In this document: positions 23,901 to 35,592 of the stretch, piece by piece
Layout of the letters: each line of letters opens with the position of its first letter
How positions within the stretch are numbered: position 1 is the stretch's first letter
NCBI RefSeq assembly: GCF_043641665.1
Contig: NC_092180.1
Location: 6,287,391 to 6,351,390, forward strand
DNA from: Enoplosus armatus
Lineage: Eukaryota; Chordata; Actinopteri; Centrarchiformes; Enoplosidae
Length of the DNA: 64,000 bases
Reading direction: 5' to 3'
Translations under genes and position numbers: made by a program
The notes under the pieces: generated by a model
What the model was told of the DNA's origin: nothing
Database searches by the model: none
Seen by the model: the letters and a program-made list of their open reading frames with translations, nothing else

Positions 23901-26900
23901 TCATGCAGCCAACGTGAAATGAAAGAAAAACCTTTATGAAAACCTCTATTTTAATATGATTTTCTTATCACGTCTGAAAGAATAATAAATAAAAAGCAAT
24001 GCATCATGATAATGTGCTGTCTCACAGTTACAGGCATGTAACGGCATGTTTATCCACACCCTCATTTGGCAAAAACAAAAAAGGGAAACACGAGAAATGG
24101 ATGGCGTCTCCAAATGGCCATGGGAGTTCAGAACATTTCATAGGAACTACGTATTATCTGGAAAAATATTGACCAGATCATTAAACATTTTCACATCTGG
24201 TGTCACCACCCAGTTATGGCCTCTCTTGACCATCGGCCTAGTTTTGGTTTCTGCTTCTGCTGCGATTCTGATGACTGATGATATGTTTAATTTACAGAGA
24301 GATGGTTGATAGCGCTCTCCTGTCCGTACGCTAAATATGAATATATGTTGCTTGTTCATACAGAAACTAGGGCTGCAACTAACAATTATTGTCATGTAAT
24401 CAATTAATCCTTGGGTCTGTGAAAAATGCATGTTACAAGTCCCCAAATTCCAAGCAGATATCTTCAAATGTCTTGTCTAATCTGATCAACAGTCCTGAAA
24501 ATATTCACATTTGTGATGCTAAACCTATGATTTTTGTCATATTTGCATGAAAAATGACTTAAAAATGGCTGGTAGGTGTTTTTTTGTTACCTTTATATGA
24601 GCCAGGCTAGCTGTTTACCCCTGTTTTCAGTCTTTATGCTAAGCTAAGCTAACTGGCTGCTGGCTATAGCTTCATATTTACTGTACAGACATGAGAGTGG
24701 TATCAACCTTCTCATTGCATTTCCCAAAATGTCAAACTATTCCTTTAAGGACAGGCTACGCCACACTGCCAATTGAGGACCATCCCTACAGCCAATCCTT
24801 TGTTTTCTTATTGTAGAAAGAGAAGTAGAAAAACAGAGAATGGCCCAGGTGGTTAAAGACAGCGACCTCCAAATTTGACACCTCGTCCCACTTTGCGAAA
24901 CATCCAAACATCTGTTCATAAATCTGCAGAGAGATTTCAGATGGAAATGGGAGTCATTGTGTGGATATCCGTCTTCAGGCTGATTGGATGAGAGTATTTG
25001 GGAGCTAACGGAGAGAGACCTTTTTACTTATTTTAAGGGGATACATGCGGGTTACAGAGGTGGCAGGCTTAAAAATGTGATTATATCTGAGTGCAATCGA
25101 TGCGTTATAGAATTGATTCATTTGAGTCTACAGCTGCACTGTCTTTCTTATCTGCCACCATATTTCGAGTTACAGTAAACTTAAAAAACGACTCACCAGA
25201 ATGAGTTCGTCCCCTTTGAGTTCTCGGCTCCAGAAGGTCTTCGGGCCATTCCCGCTCAGTAGAGTCTGTTTGCAGTAAATCTTGTTTTCTGTTTCCCAAG
25301 TGGCCAAGCTCTGTCGAAAAGCAGCACTTTAATGAGGTTTCACCTGGCTAACAGCATGTCAAGCACTAAAGCACAGTGATGGACGAGAGATCAATGGGGA
25401 CTGCGTGTTCATCTCTCTGTCCCGTCACTCTGCAAGGGAGTCTTTTGCGTGTTAAAGCCCCCCCCTTTTTTTAAGTTACAGTTTTTGAGTTTTTAACGAC
25501 TTCCTTGCACCAGTTTCCCTTAATTTCAGTAAAACGTGAGACTTAAAGGGACGCTACGCCGCCTGTGCTGTGTAATGCTATCTGTGGCTCTGGAGGAACT
25601 TTCTGTCTTACAAAATAACCCTGATAATATTAACAGGGACCAAGACACTAATGAGTTGCATTATGGGAAATGTAGACTCTAGTGGTTTTGGAGTTTGACC
25701 AAAACTAGGGACTAAAAGTCGGGAACCATTCTTTGTTTAATCTGTCCCATAAGTCCCGCAATTTATTGAAAGTGCAACGTCGTGGTCCCCCTTTAACTTG
25801 CAGAGAGTTGAGTCTTGTTAGTTGAGCCAGCTTCGTTATAATTTACCTTCATGATAATTCCCAAGACTTGATTTTATTTCAAGAGGCAACAAAGTCGCAT
25901 CATCCGTCTATGAAGTACATTTTTTACTTATTCATAGATAGAAATACAGTTGATGAATTGATAGATACATGTGCTGTTTAATTAGATTACCTTACACTTT
26001 CTCCCGTCCACCGTCTCCTCATTGAACTCCTCTCCAATGAGGAAGTTGATCTCCGTGGTGCGGACTGTGGTGGAAGTCTTGATGTAGAAGTGCTCGCTGT
26101 TCTGCCGTATCTCCACATGGGGCTTGGACGCAGCCGCCACTGCGACCTTCCTCAGCATCGCATTCACACCTGAAAACACGTACACGTACCTGTGAGCCTA
26201 CAGCATATAGATGAAGTAGGGCTGAATGGATAAGATTCACCATGTACTGATTGTTACCACCTATTGCCTTTAAGTATTAGACCAACTTTCCCCATATTTT
26301 ATCATCTGACATTGAGTTGAGTCACATTTTTTCTGTCTTCCTTTCAGAGATGAAACTTGGCTTATTTACCCTAAGAATGCATAAAGGTAGAGTTATCTAT
26401 CAGAAGCAGAGTCATGCCACAGTGAAAACAAATCACTTTTTAGTTGTCAGGGGAAGATAATACAGTATAACTATAAAAAAAAAGGTTTCATATTAAAAGA
26501 AGGATCTTCCAGCAGCTGCAACTGAGATTGTTATCAGCAGATGTTGCGAATATGGAGGGTGCAGTGACAAGGTGATGAGAGGGAGGAATGCTGGTGCCGT
26601 TTGCTTTGTTTAGCTTTCCTGTAGATCATGATAGAGTCTGTCCTCCAAATGAGTGGAAAAAGCTATTAACCCTCTCTGTCGCTCAGTTACAGTGCAAATA
26701 ATTAGATGAGAGAACGCTTCAGTCTGTTTCCCATCCATCCTCCTCGTGGTCCACCTCTCAAATGCAGTTTGTAATTAAAACCAGTTGTACTCCACTTTGG
26801 AAAAAGCAGCTTCCGCGTAAATGTGTCTCCTGCAACCATACTTCCATATGAAAATCAATTAAAACTGCAGGAAAAACCTGTGCTATTATGGAGCTAAAAT

Positions 26901-27300
26901 TAGAGACATTGGATCGGTGAAAATGTGGTGGACAAGATCAAATGTTGCCATCTAAAATGCTTTCAATCTATGTATAGTCTCCAATTTGTACCTCAAATGT
27001 ACCTGTGATGCATTTTGCAGTTTTTTTACATCTGAAAATCAAAAAACTATTCACTCAGTCAGTCAACTCTGCATGCATTTCAAAAGAAACCTTGATTGCA
27101 GTCTGTATTCCAGGTATGGTTGTCAGATAATACAGTGCAGATAATAATAGACCTGTATTCATTTTGAAAACCCCCTCTCACTAAAATGCATTCAAACCTT
27201 CATAGAAAAAAAAGAGTAAACTGTCCTCACCCAGGGCTTTGAGCAAGTCTTCAAAATTCTCGCTGCTTTTCATTTTCCAGGTGCCTTCAAAATTGGGCAT
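20939..27300 (-). CDS. crabp1: Cellular retinoic acid-binding protein 1 (complete)
   Basis: Four exons on the - strand: 27300-27231, 26169-25991, 25310-25197 and 20989-20939, of 70, 179, 114 and 51 bp. They join in frame to 137 residues, the size and four-exon plan of vertebrate CRABP1. The protein starts [16 protein letters not shown], continues [20 protein letters not shown] and has the signature [13 protein letters not shown]. Near its end it has [13 protein letters not shown], which contains the Arg-x-Tyr pair that holds the retinoate carboxylate in this lipocalin-like beta barrel. [17 protein letters not shown] favours CRABP1 over CRABP2. The protein binds all-trans retinoic acid in the cytosol and controls its delivery and breakdown. 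Unusual residues are E at position 5 (A in mammals) and a final A in place of E. Intron 3 is 4.2 kb and holds repeats. Teleosts have crabp1a and crabp1b; I cannot decide which this is. Confidence 0.96.
21735..22130. other. Non-repetitive block in crabp1 intron 3 (possible regulatory element)
   Basis: Complex sequence without recognisable repeat content. It includes TAAT-containing words near 21735-21785 and a GC-richer middle (21950-22040) that stands out from the AT-rich intron. A poly-C run at about 22134-22151 follows it. There is no coding signal. It looks like the kind of intronic block that can be conserved, but conservation is untested. Confidence 0.2.
24366..24520. repeat. Interspersed repeat, 'ATTAATCG' family (copy 2)
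   Basis: It begins 'agggctgcaactaacaatta' and carries 'aatcaattaatcctt', the familiar left end of this teleost family. It is in crabp1 intron 3 and is directly followed by a piece of the fold-back family at 24560-24755. Confidence 0.6.
24560..24755 (+). repeat. Fold-back family end fragment (copy 1)
   Basis: It contains 'gagccaggctagctgttt', 'cagtctttatgctaagctaa', 'tagcttcatatttactgtac' and 'caaactattcctttaa'. The same ordered phrases recur at 56640-56760 and, inverted, in the element at 53735-54290, so membership of a repeated family is visible within the window. Confidence 0.65.
25545..25800. repeat. Possible interspersed repeat in crabp1 intron 2
   Basis: It contains 'aaagggacgctacgccgcc', 'tctggaggaactttctgtct' and 'gcattatgggaaatgtaga', phrases that resemble recurrent percomorph repeat sequence. 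There is no second copy here to confirm it. Confidence 0.35.
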
Positions 27301-27490
27301 TTTTCCTGTGGGGTTTTGACAGTGTGTCAGCCTTCGCCTCCTGCCGTCTGTCTCCTCCGCTCTCTTTCTTCTGGCTCTTTCTCTCCCTCCGTCCGTCCCT
27401 GTGCTCCCTCCTTCTCTCCTCCCTGTGTGCAGTGATCCCACACAGCAGACCAAAGCCCCTCCGCCTCCCCTCCCACACATTAATTACACA
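27301..27490 (-). promoter_or_regulatory. crabp1: crabp1 promoter and 5' UTR region
   Basis: Immediately upstream of the crabp1 ATG. It is strongly pyrimidine-rich on the + strand (purine-rich on the coding strand), with GC-box-like sequence around 27455-27477 and no clear TATA box. The transcription start is not placed. A (CA)n run lies just beyond, at about 27507-27527. Confidence 0.4.
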
Positions 27491-27758
27491 CACATTTACA
27501 GACATCCACACACACACACACACACGTTCTTAATGGTTTATTCTTATTAGAGTTGGAAGGTCTTGATGTCTCACCTCATCTGAAATATCAGTCATCTGAT
27601 TTGACTGAGGTTTAGTTGAACTTAATGGTGCATTTATACAAATATTTAGTCTTAAAGCCTTTAAGTGTCTTTTTTTCCCACAGATTTCTCGTTGGCACCC
27701 ACAGCTGAATAGAGGATCATCTACTTTTCCTTTTATCTGGAGGGTTTGGGACCTCGTT

Positions 27759-28151
27759 TTAAAGGGACAGTTCACTCAAATACAAAAAAAAACATTTTCT
27801 CACTTACCTTCGATTGAATGTAGCCGTGCAGACAGTTTTGATTTTATTTGCACAGGTTTTGAGATATCCGTCTCTGAGATATCTGTCCTCCACCCCAATA
27901 CAATGGAGGTGAATGGAATTTAGCCTGTAGAGCTCATTTGAAAATTCAACAGCAACTTCTTTTTTATAGAAAACCCACAGACCTCATTTGATGGTAACAC
28001 CCAGACCAGCTTTTGGAAAAACTTGATTTGCGTATAATTTCATGGGCAGCATGGAGACGAGGAACAATTACAGCAACTGAAAACTGTTTCAATGAACATA
28101 TGGGCATGTTTTAGGACAGACTATAAAAAAGGTGAAGCTATCCTTTACAGA
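27759..28151. mobile_element. MITE-like element with terminal inverted repeats
   Basis: The left end is 'ttaaagggacagttcac'. The right end, read on the opposite strand, is 'ctgtaaaggatagcttcac'. The two ends match as imperfect inverted repeats of about 15 bases. The interior has phrases such as 'gagatatccgtctctgagat' and 'aatacaatggaggtgaatgg' typical of a non-autonomous teleost element. There is no coding capacity. It sits about 460 bases upstream of the crabp1 start codon. Confidence 0.65.
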
Positions 28152-29589
28152 TGAAATATTTGTATAAACGCACCATGAATCTCCAGTAAACCTCAGTCTC
28201 AATCATTTCTCTAATACTGAAGGTGAGACATCCTTTCTGATACTTCTTTGTCCTTTGCTGCTTTTCAAATCTCAGAATTTGGACTAAAGCTGCAAAAAAG
28301 ATTACACAATCGATCCCCTCAGTGCTTTGACTATCCCACCTTTTATCCCACACACACACACACACACACATACACACACATAGCTACCTCCATTACATCC
28401 CATGAGAATGAGAGGCCCTTCCTCTAACAGCGGCCGAGTCAGATTTGTTCCCTCTCTGACAGCCCCTCATCTATCTTTTTGACAAAGTGCCTTCCAGACA
28501 CCACTTGATAATTAATGTATAGAGCAGAACAGGGGGCACTCCGTCATCCCACCATGGAGTGTCAGCTCAAAGAGGCTCCACCGTCGTCTTCACCAGGCCT
28601 CCTTGTTTGTTTCATTCATCAGTAGATTTGTCTTTTGGTCTCTGGGTGGTTTTATGTCCAAGAGGGAAAGTGAACGTTTGAGGATTTGTGACAAGCTTGG
28701 CGGGGACAATGTGGGATGTGAGAGGATTGTCTGCTGCCATCTATTGCCCTGTTTAAAAATAGGACTTTTAACATTTATGTCAGCTACTTTTATGGCTTTA
28801 AATGTTTTTTTGGTGAGTTAAACTTAACCTTAACTTTAGAAGGGCAGTGTTTTTCACTCATATGCAGCTATTCCTCCAGTAAGGTAAATCTTGTATGTTT
28901 CAATTTAATGTTTTATTCACTATCGTATTTTGAAAAATTGAGAAAGTGTAGTACATCACAATGAACTGAATCCCCAAAGATTTCAACATAAAGTCAGTTT
29001 TATCACAAAAGACTGGATATATTTCCTGTACTTCATTAGAAAATATACTTTTCTAATATCATGACAAGCACCAGAATCCTCAAAAAGGAAAACTACTGGA
29101 TTTATACCAAGCTGACTTTGCCTCAGTACATCCTTTCCTCTTATTACCTCACTAACATAATGAGATATGACCTTTGGTGTCACCTTCAATAAGATGTATG
29201 GATACATTTTCTCCTCCCAGACCTTCTTAACTGCACAATGAACTCCCAGAGGACAACAGGAACGCAGAATATTGACATGTTGGTTGTTAACGTTATAGTT
29301 AATATGAGTTCACACAAAGCCTCTTCCTACATACATGCTGCTAAACTTGAATATAATGCAGACACCTAAGAGACATATTATCCCTCCGATCACTTTTTAA
29401 TTCTTTGGTCCATTATTTATTTAGTTATTCATTTATTCTACTAAAGCCTGACCTTTATTTTATTAATGTCTAATCAGTGTTTGGGGGGTTTTGAGATTAA
29501 ACATAGACAATAAAAAGAGTGAAAACCATTCAGCACCTTCCAAACTGGTTCACAGAATATTTGATCATTATAGAAAATAATAAATCAGA

Positions 29590-29925
29590 CAGGGAGATAT
29601 ATCAGCCAATATCAGTTCATCACAGACAAATAAATATCGGCATATATCGGAAATTGCCTGTTAATCAACAATAAATTGCAGTACGGAGATGCCAAAGATA
29701 CGAGGATCAGGTTAGCCATTATAATTCAGTCCACCAGAGAGCGATGCCAAGTTTAATTTTCAACTGGAAAATGTTTCATTCAGTACATTTTTTACTAAAC
29801 CAAATTTAAGGGCTCTGCAAAAAATGTTATATATTGGCTAACATATAATCATTTGTTTAACACTGAAATATTAATGTCATTATCAGCTTTTAATGTGTAT
29901 TGGTCAGGCTCTAATTAGGCTCATT
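29590..29925. repeat. Interspersed repeat ('tatcgg...ggtcaggctctaa' family)
   Basis: It contains 'aaatatcggcatatatcgga', 'gatacgaggatcaggttagc', 'attcagtccaccagagag' and ends 'gtattggtcaggctctaat'. I recognise these phrases as parts of a recurrent teleost repeat. There is only one copy in the window. Confidence 0.45.
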
Positions 29926-30123
29926 TACTTCATTCTGAAGAGACTGAGATTTGATGTTCTGAAATGATCACAGATCAGTTAGGCTTGACAGGACATTTGC
30001 TAATCAAATTCTTTCAATTACTTAAAATGTTTGTTTTTAAAAAAAAACAAAACTCCTGCAGGTTCAGCAGCTCATTCCGCTTGTAACACAGTAAAAACAC
30101 AAACTGACATCGTTGATTGATGT

Positions 30124-30129
30124 TTTATT
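30124..30129 (-). terminator. slc25a44: Probable poly(A) signal of slc25a44
   Basis: On the - strand it reads AATAAA, followed by a GT-rich stretch (GTCAGTTTGTGTTTTT) about 20 bases later. This is the best 3' end for the - strand gene. It implies a 3' UTR of about 1.87 kb (30.1-31.997 kb), in which I see no other gene. Confidence 0.5.
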
Positions 30130-31997
30130 GACCGAAAAGAAACAAGACACACTGAGACGACGCCTGGTGTGAAATGTATTCTGTACATGACAGTCGAGCT
30201 CTGATTTACAACAGGAGATTAATCAGTGATTCAGATTAACAGTGCAAAGAAAATCAAAATGAATAATTAAATTTTCAGACTGCAGTCAATCATGTTACAG
30301 GAGTTAGCGCTGCTACCCTGCTCTCCCACAAGGCTTGCAGGTTTTAGTTGATTACCCTGAAGAAGTGCGAGTGCGTCACTGCATGAAAATGTGTTTGAGA
30401 AACAAGTCAATCTACAGAGTTCATCATCAGGTATCCACTAAATGTTTATAACACGTCTTAGCATGTCCTGAACAAATGTGTACGCAGCTTCAGAAAACAT
30501 TTTGGGATGTTATGGCTTCATTTACACAAACTCTTTGCCTTCAAACTGAAACAGTCCATCACCGTTCACCTTTCTCTATACCGAAAATATCCGCCGGGAC
30601 ATCATCTCAGGTCACATGTATCCAAGTCAGTTCTACAGCTGATGTTTTACTGAATAACTTTTTATTTAGAAAATAATCACCTTTCCTAAAAAAAAGCCAT
30701 CTGGGGGGAAAAAAAGATATTACAAAAGCAACCAAGAGCATGAGCCACAATACTCAACGTTATTAAACAAACAAATGAGAAACAAACTTAATGTGAATTT
30801 TTGAAGTTCCGTGGTCATAAAATAAATTAGGTATAATGCATTCTTTTAAGACATGTTATTGACACAATTTACAATAAACATACAATCACATTTTGTGCTG
30901 AAAAGGATCAAACATTTACATTATTGCACTCAAACATTTACTGTCACAATAGAGAAACTGCATTATTTCTGCTTACTTGCCTCAGGTTTTAACTGGCAGC
31001 TCAGCACAACGGAAATACTTCACATGCTCAACTTCCTGGTAGTTACCTGTACTCCAAATCAGCCGTTTAATAACCCGCTTGATCACTGCAATATTTTCTA
31101 CAATGCCAGACAGGCAGCATAATAGTATGTAGTATGTACAAAAATGTTGATAAAATAGTGTACTGTGTGTGTGTACTGTTCTGCAGAAATTTGTCATTTA
31201 TTTTGATTGTTTTGTTTGTGCAGCGTACAGGACAGCTAAAATAAATATACCTACAACACAGAGGCTGCCATGATACACATATTCTAATACCTACTGTTCT
31301 TCTCACGCACATTCAGCAGTTAAAAACAAAAAGCAGATATTTGTCTTGAACACACTATGAAGGCAGCAATTTAAAAAAGGCCAAAAGAAAGGAACTGCAG
31401 AAGCGGACATAGAAGCAGGTTGGCGAGCGTAAGGAAACAAACACTTGGGAAAGATTTGTTTACTGCTGATTTGAATGAGTCATCACCAGTTATAACACAT
31501 TTCTCTCCAAACCCTGATCAAAACCAGGTTTTTATGTGGGCCCAACACTGCGTGGCTGTTCTGTCAGCAATCAGTTCCACTTTTTCTCCACTGCAAAGAT
31601 GCTAGAGCATGATTTGTGTGTTGGTTGAATCCTATAAGGTTGCATCAATGTGTCTGCATTTTCCAGTGTTAAAACGACGTCACATTTCATCACTTTCAAC
31701 TGCGCTAAAAAGCGTCAACCCTGTTCAGCAGCGACACGAACAGACTACGAACCTGGGTCTAGTGTGAATGTTGATGGCCAGGTATTTAATATGCGACTAA
31801 TATGTTGGTATGAACACATACATGTTCAATGTCTTATACACAGGTGTTGTGTGTTAAAAGTGGCCTGATTCCATTTTGTTCCCCAGGTTGTTGTTTAAAA
31901 AACAAACAAACCTTTCTTTCATCCAGTGCTTTCACAGGAAGTCTAATTTGAGGGCTAAAATGACAAATGGTCCATATAGTGTCTTTCCAGGTATCTT

Positions 31998-34473
31998 CTA
32001 CCAGTGTCTTGAGTCCACCAGCTCCGGTCGCAAACTCAGTTTTTTTAGCGTCTCATAGCCGACCACCATGACGATGGCAGTGGGTGTGGATGAAATGATG
32101 CGTGCCGACAGTCCTTTGGTCATTCCCCAGAAACCCTCCTCTTTGATAAGCTGCCTGAACGTCTCAATGACTGAACTCCTCCCTTCAACCTAAACGAAAC
32201 ACACAAACAGTACATGTTGTGTTATTACATGGAACCACAAACCAGCAGAAACTTTCACCTGAGTACAACTTTTGTTTTCTTGGACAGTAAAAGCTTCCCT
32301 AATATGTCAATATATGCACTACATACCTGTACTCTGGCTCTGACCACATCCATTGGGTTGGTGACAGTTGAGGCAGTAGCAGCAGCTAGAGGTCCCGCCA
32401 TGGCTTGTAGAATCAGATGAGGGCAGTCACTGGGAGCAAGGTTAGAGAGTTGCTCTGTAGAACATTACACATAAAGATACCTGATTAACCACATGGCAAT
32501 GACTGGTGGAATTCATTCTAACTACAGATGCACTGGGAACATAGACAGACACAGATAAAACACAAGCTCAAGAGAAAGTGCAATTAGTGCAGTGCTTTAT
32601 AGTTTAGAAACATAAGTTCCAGCCGCTTACCAGCATAAAAGTGATAGAACGGCCACCAGACAGCACTGTTTGGGATATAAGTGAGTAAAGAAGCCACATA
32701 TCCCCTGTAGAAGCCCCGGAAACCATCTGCAGCAAAAATCTGAGCCACAATGTTCCTGGTTTGGCCAAACACTTTCTTGGACTTTCCACTCTCTGTGTTA
32801 GAATTGAGTCGAAAGCGGGTGAGGTGCTCCCCTTGGCCCTGCATCATCAGCTGCTGAGAGACAACATCTATAGGAACAGTGATGCTCTGAGCGACCAGGG
32901 AGGCCGAGCCGCCCGCAACCAGCGACTTGACAGTATTGTCCTCAGAATACTGGGAGACATACTTCCTCACCAGCTCGTAGGTGGTTATGTAAGCCTGGCC
33001 TGAGATAAGCGTGAAGGTGTTGACCATAAAGCCACGATAAAGGCCTCTAACGCCCTCCGACCGCAGAATCTTGAAGAAGGCGTCAAAGGTGCCGCCGTAA
33101 AGGGATTTGCCCCTCTGCACCTGCAGCCGAGTGCGGATGAGTGTGGCCGGGTAGACAGTGGCCCGGATGGTCATCGTCATGAACACCCCGAAAGAGTAGA
33201 ATTTCCTTTTGTCGAGGTCCTCCCACTCGATGATCTGGATGTTCCTTTTCTGCTGCATCCTGCCAGCTGTAGGTGCCCCCTCATCAGACTGATTCCTGCC
33301 TGACAGAATGAACAACAACAGTACGGTCAGTGTGGAAGTTCATTGTTTGACATACATACAAATGGTAGTTTGACATCTCAATTAAAACTGAACAAACTTC
33401 ATCCACTAATGATAACATGGGATGCAGATGGGGGAAAAAAAGCAAGTAAATGGACACCAGAGGCAGAAATAGTACATGAGTATCCCTGTCAAGTCTTGTT
33501 ACCTTGACCTAAAGTCCCACAACTGCCTAATAAATGATAGGTACCACAGTATAAAAAGGTATAGAAAAATCTCAAATTTACATTGTCTTATTGTATACAT
33601 CACCATATCACTCGACCCTATTGCTTACCAACCAATCCCTCTGCTCTCCCAATCTGCTTGCCACTGTTTTATGAGGGAAACTAGATTGAACTTAAATGGA
33701 AACCCGACTACTTTCCATCCCTGACTATGTAGTGAAACTACGTTAACGTTAACGCTGGCGAAACTATCACGTTTCCTTGATCAATAACAGGTATCTCCAG
33801 TTTACTGTGAGTGAGAGTTCAAAGATCATGCTGCAAGACAACTTAGCAAGCTAGCTAAAGCTGACTACGTTGATCTAAACATCCGACCAGCTTTGGAGGA
33901 AAAAAAAAAGACATGTCGGTGTTGTGACCGTGTTCTTAAAAAGATGTCGCTTTTCTGGCCACACAGTAGCTAACCATCATTAGCTAGCTAGCAACACCAG
34001 TTTGTACTTGACACCAGTAGCAACACCGGTCAGAGGACACCGTGTTCCCGGGCCGGTGTGGAGCCAATTGAGAGCTACGGGAGCTGCGTTAGGTAATAAC
34101 ACGTGTGAATCCCAACAAAGTAAGACAAACACCGGGTGTTTAATAAAATGTGGCTGTCGTCGCCTGCTGGATATGTTGGTGTGGGTTAAGCTTGTGTTAG
34201 TTTACACTGAGCTAGCCCTGTGTTATATAGGTAGTGTTAGCATTGGTATGATTAACAAGCACTTACCTCTTAGGACAGATGTTTATTTCAAGGTCATGTC
34301 CGTAATGTCGGCTAGATTTAAAACATCATGTCATCAGCCGGTTAAAAAATAGTCAATTCTGAGTATTGTCATTCGGCTGCTTAAATATGTTATAACGACG
34401 TTAGAGTTGGCTTCCTCCTAGCTAGTCGGCTAGCTAACTGTCAGATACCTTCCTGTTCCCATTCAAACGCCAT
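31998..34473 (-). CDS. slc25a44: Mitochondrial carrier SLC25A44 (complete)
   Basis: Coding exons on the - strand: 34473-34449, 33299-32631, 32454-32327 and 32189-31998, all in frame. From the methionine at 33258, which aligns with the mammalian start (MQQKRNIQIIEWED), the protein is 315 residues; mammals have about 314. The reading frame stays open across the upstream junction to an ATG at 34473, in strong context (A at -3, G at +4). That adds 22 residues beginning MAFEWEQEG, and I use it as the likely first AUG. Three carrier repeats are visible. Repeat 1 has the atypical motif PATLIRTRLQ, repeat 2 has PIDVVSQQLM and repeat 3 has PMDVVRARVQ. Long stretches such as VNTFTLISGQAY and YIPNSAVWWPFYHFYA are near-identical to SLC25A44, and the end is PELVDSRHW. 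The family member imports branched-chain amino acids across the inner mitochondrial membrane. It is head-to-head with psma4. Confidence 0.95.
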
Positions 34474-35500
34474 GCTGAAACAACCAATGACACGCAGCAG
34501 AGCTTCTTCCTCTTTTACTTTACACCTCATGATGCGTTCAGTTGTCCCATTACTGCCGACCACCAGGGCTGGAGGGAAACACCACGTCTGGCTAAATCCA
34601 TCATATAACCAGTGGGGGAAGAAGTATAGTAAAGTAAAAGTACTCATTATGCAGAAAAATGCTCCCTGTCAGTGTTTTACTGTTATATATGATGTTTTTG
34701 GATTATTATTCCTGCTGCATTCATGTGTTTGTTGCATTTTATTGCTGTGGATGTTTAAGGTTGTGCCAATTGTAACTACTTACTGTTTGGTTGTTTAATC
34801 TACAGCAATGCATCATAAAAGATCATAAGATCATCCTAGTTTCAGTGCCCAGTGAGAATGACGCATCTCTAAAAAGTCAACTTTTCATGAGCCCATGAAC
34901 TTAAGAAGTTGGAGATTAATAAACTAAAACCACACTCTATTTGTAAATATACTGTGATAGTTCCTGGTAAAATGCTGTACATTGGTATTGCAAGTACATT
35001 GTACATTGATATTTTGGATTGGTATGTCAAGGTACTTCATTGGAACTGCATAGAAGAGTATTGAGAACAATTGTACAACAAATCTAGGTAAACACAGGTA
35101 GGTCTATGTAATACTGTATTTATAGCTTAGACATATATTACAAGAACATGAGGTATCATAATACTGCAGAGATCAATACTGAGATATTGAATGATAATAC
35201 AATTTTTGTATCGTTTCTATTTTTATTTATATTCTTATTTTGTTTACTTCCTCAGGTACCATAGTTCTTTTCGTAAAGTACATTTTACACCTTATTTGAT
35301 TAGTATTCAAACCTTTCTATGAAATGTGAGTGCACTTATGAAATAGTGCATTTGTAAAAGCGTCAAAGTACTTTACTTTCCGACTCTGTCAATGAACCAG
35401 ACCAGAGATGGAGTATCTTTGGTTGGACCCAATAACACGGAATTGATCGGTCCTCCCGTCGATAGGTGGCGCAGGTGAGCCGCTACCTCACCGCAACAGG
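34474..35500. promoter_or_regulatory. Intergenic head-to-head region between slc25a44 and psma4
   Basis: It contains the slc25a44 promoter (CCAAT at about 34483-34487) and the psma4 promoter near 35400-35500. An interspersed repeat has entered between them at 34600-34835. The remaining AT-rich part (34840-35390) shows no gene. If the two genes once shared a short bidirectional promoter, it has been widened to about 1 kb. Confidence 0.45.
34600..34835 (+). repeat. Interspersed repeat, 'tactcattatgcag' family (copy 1)
   Basis: It shares 'aaaagtactcattatgcag', 'ttggattattatt', 'taactactta' and 'gtttaatctacagcaatgc' in order with the copy at 45098-45475. This copy is truncated at its 3' side. 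It lies 130 bases upstream of the slc25a44 start codon. Confidence 0.65.
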
Positions 35501-35592
35501 ATCCGGGTGTCTGTGTGGGGAAACATCAAACTGAAAGTAGTGGATCTCTCAGCCTGTGGAAAACTACGCAAACTTAGACCTTTTCGACCAAG
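35500..35592 (+). other. psma4: psma4 non-coding first exon
   Basis: A GC-richer patch ends in ACCAAG|GTAATA at 35592/35593. The matching acceptor is at 36033/36034, 24 bases upstream of the psma4 ATG. The exon's 5' boundary is estimated. Intron 1 carries a GCTAGC-rich stretch at about 35703-35790. Confidence 0.5.

Larger units (their letters stand above)
27491..30105. other. Intergenic region between crabp1 and slc25a44
   Basis: No convincing exon. It holds (CA)n at about 27507-27527 and 28351-28380, an inverted-repeat-bounded element at 27759-28151 and a repeat-like block at 29590-29925. Open frames here are short and show no family resemblance or splice support. Confidence 0.6.

Noticed and set aside
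33905..34440. Alternative slc25a44 first exon ending at 34267 (donor AAGAG|GTAAGT on the - strand)
   Set aside because: The donor is strong and could be a second 5' UTR exon, but it brings no frame-compatible start. The exon at 34449-34473 joins in frame from a strong ATG, so it was preferred; both may be used.
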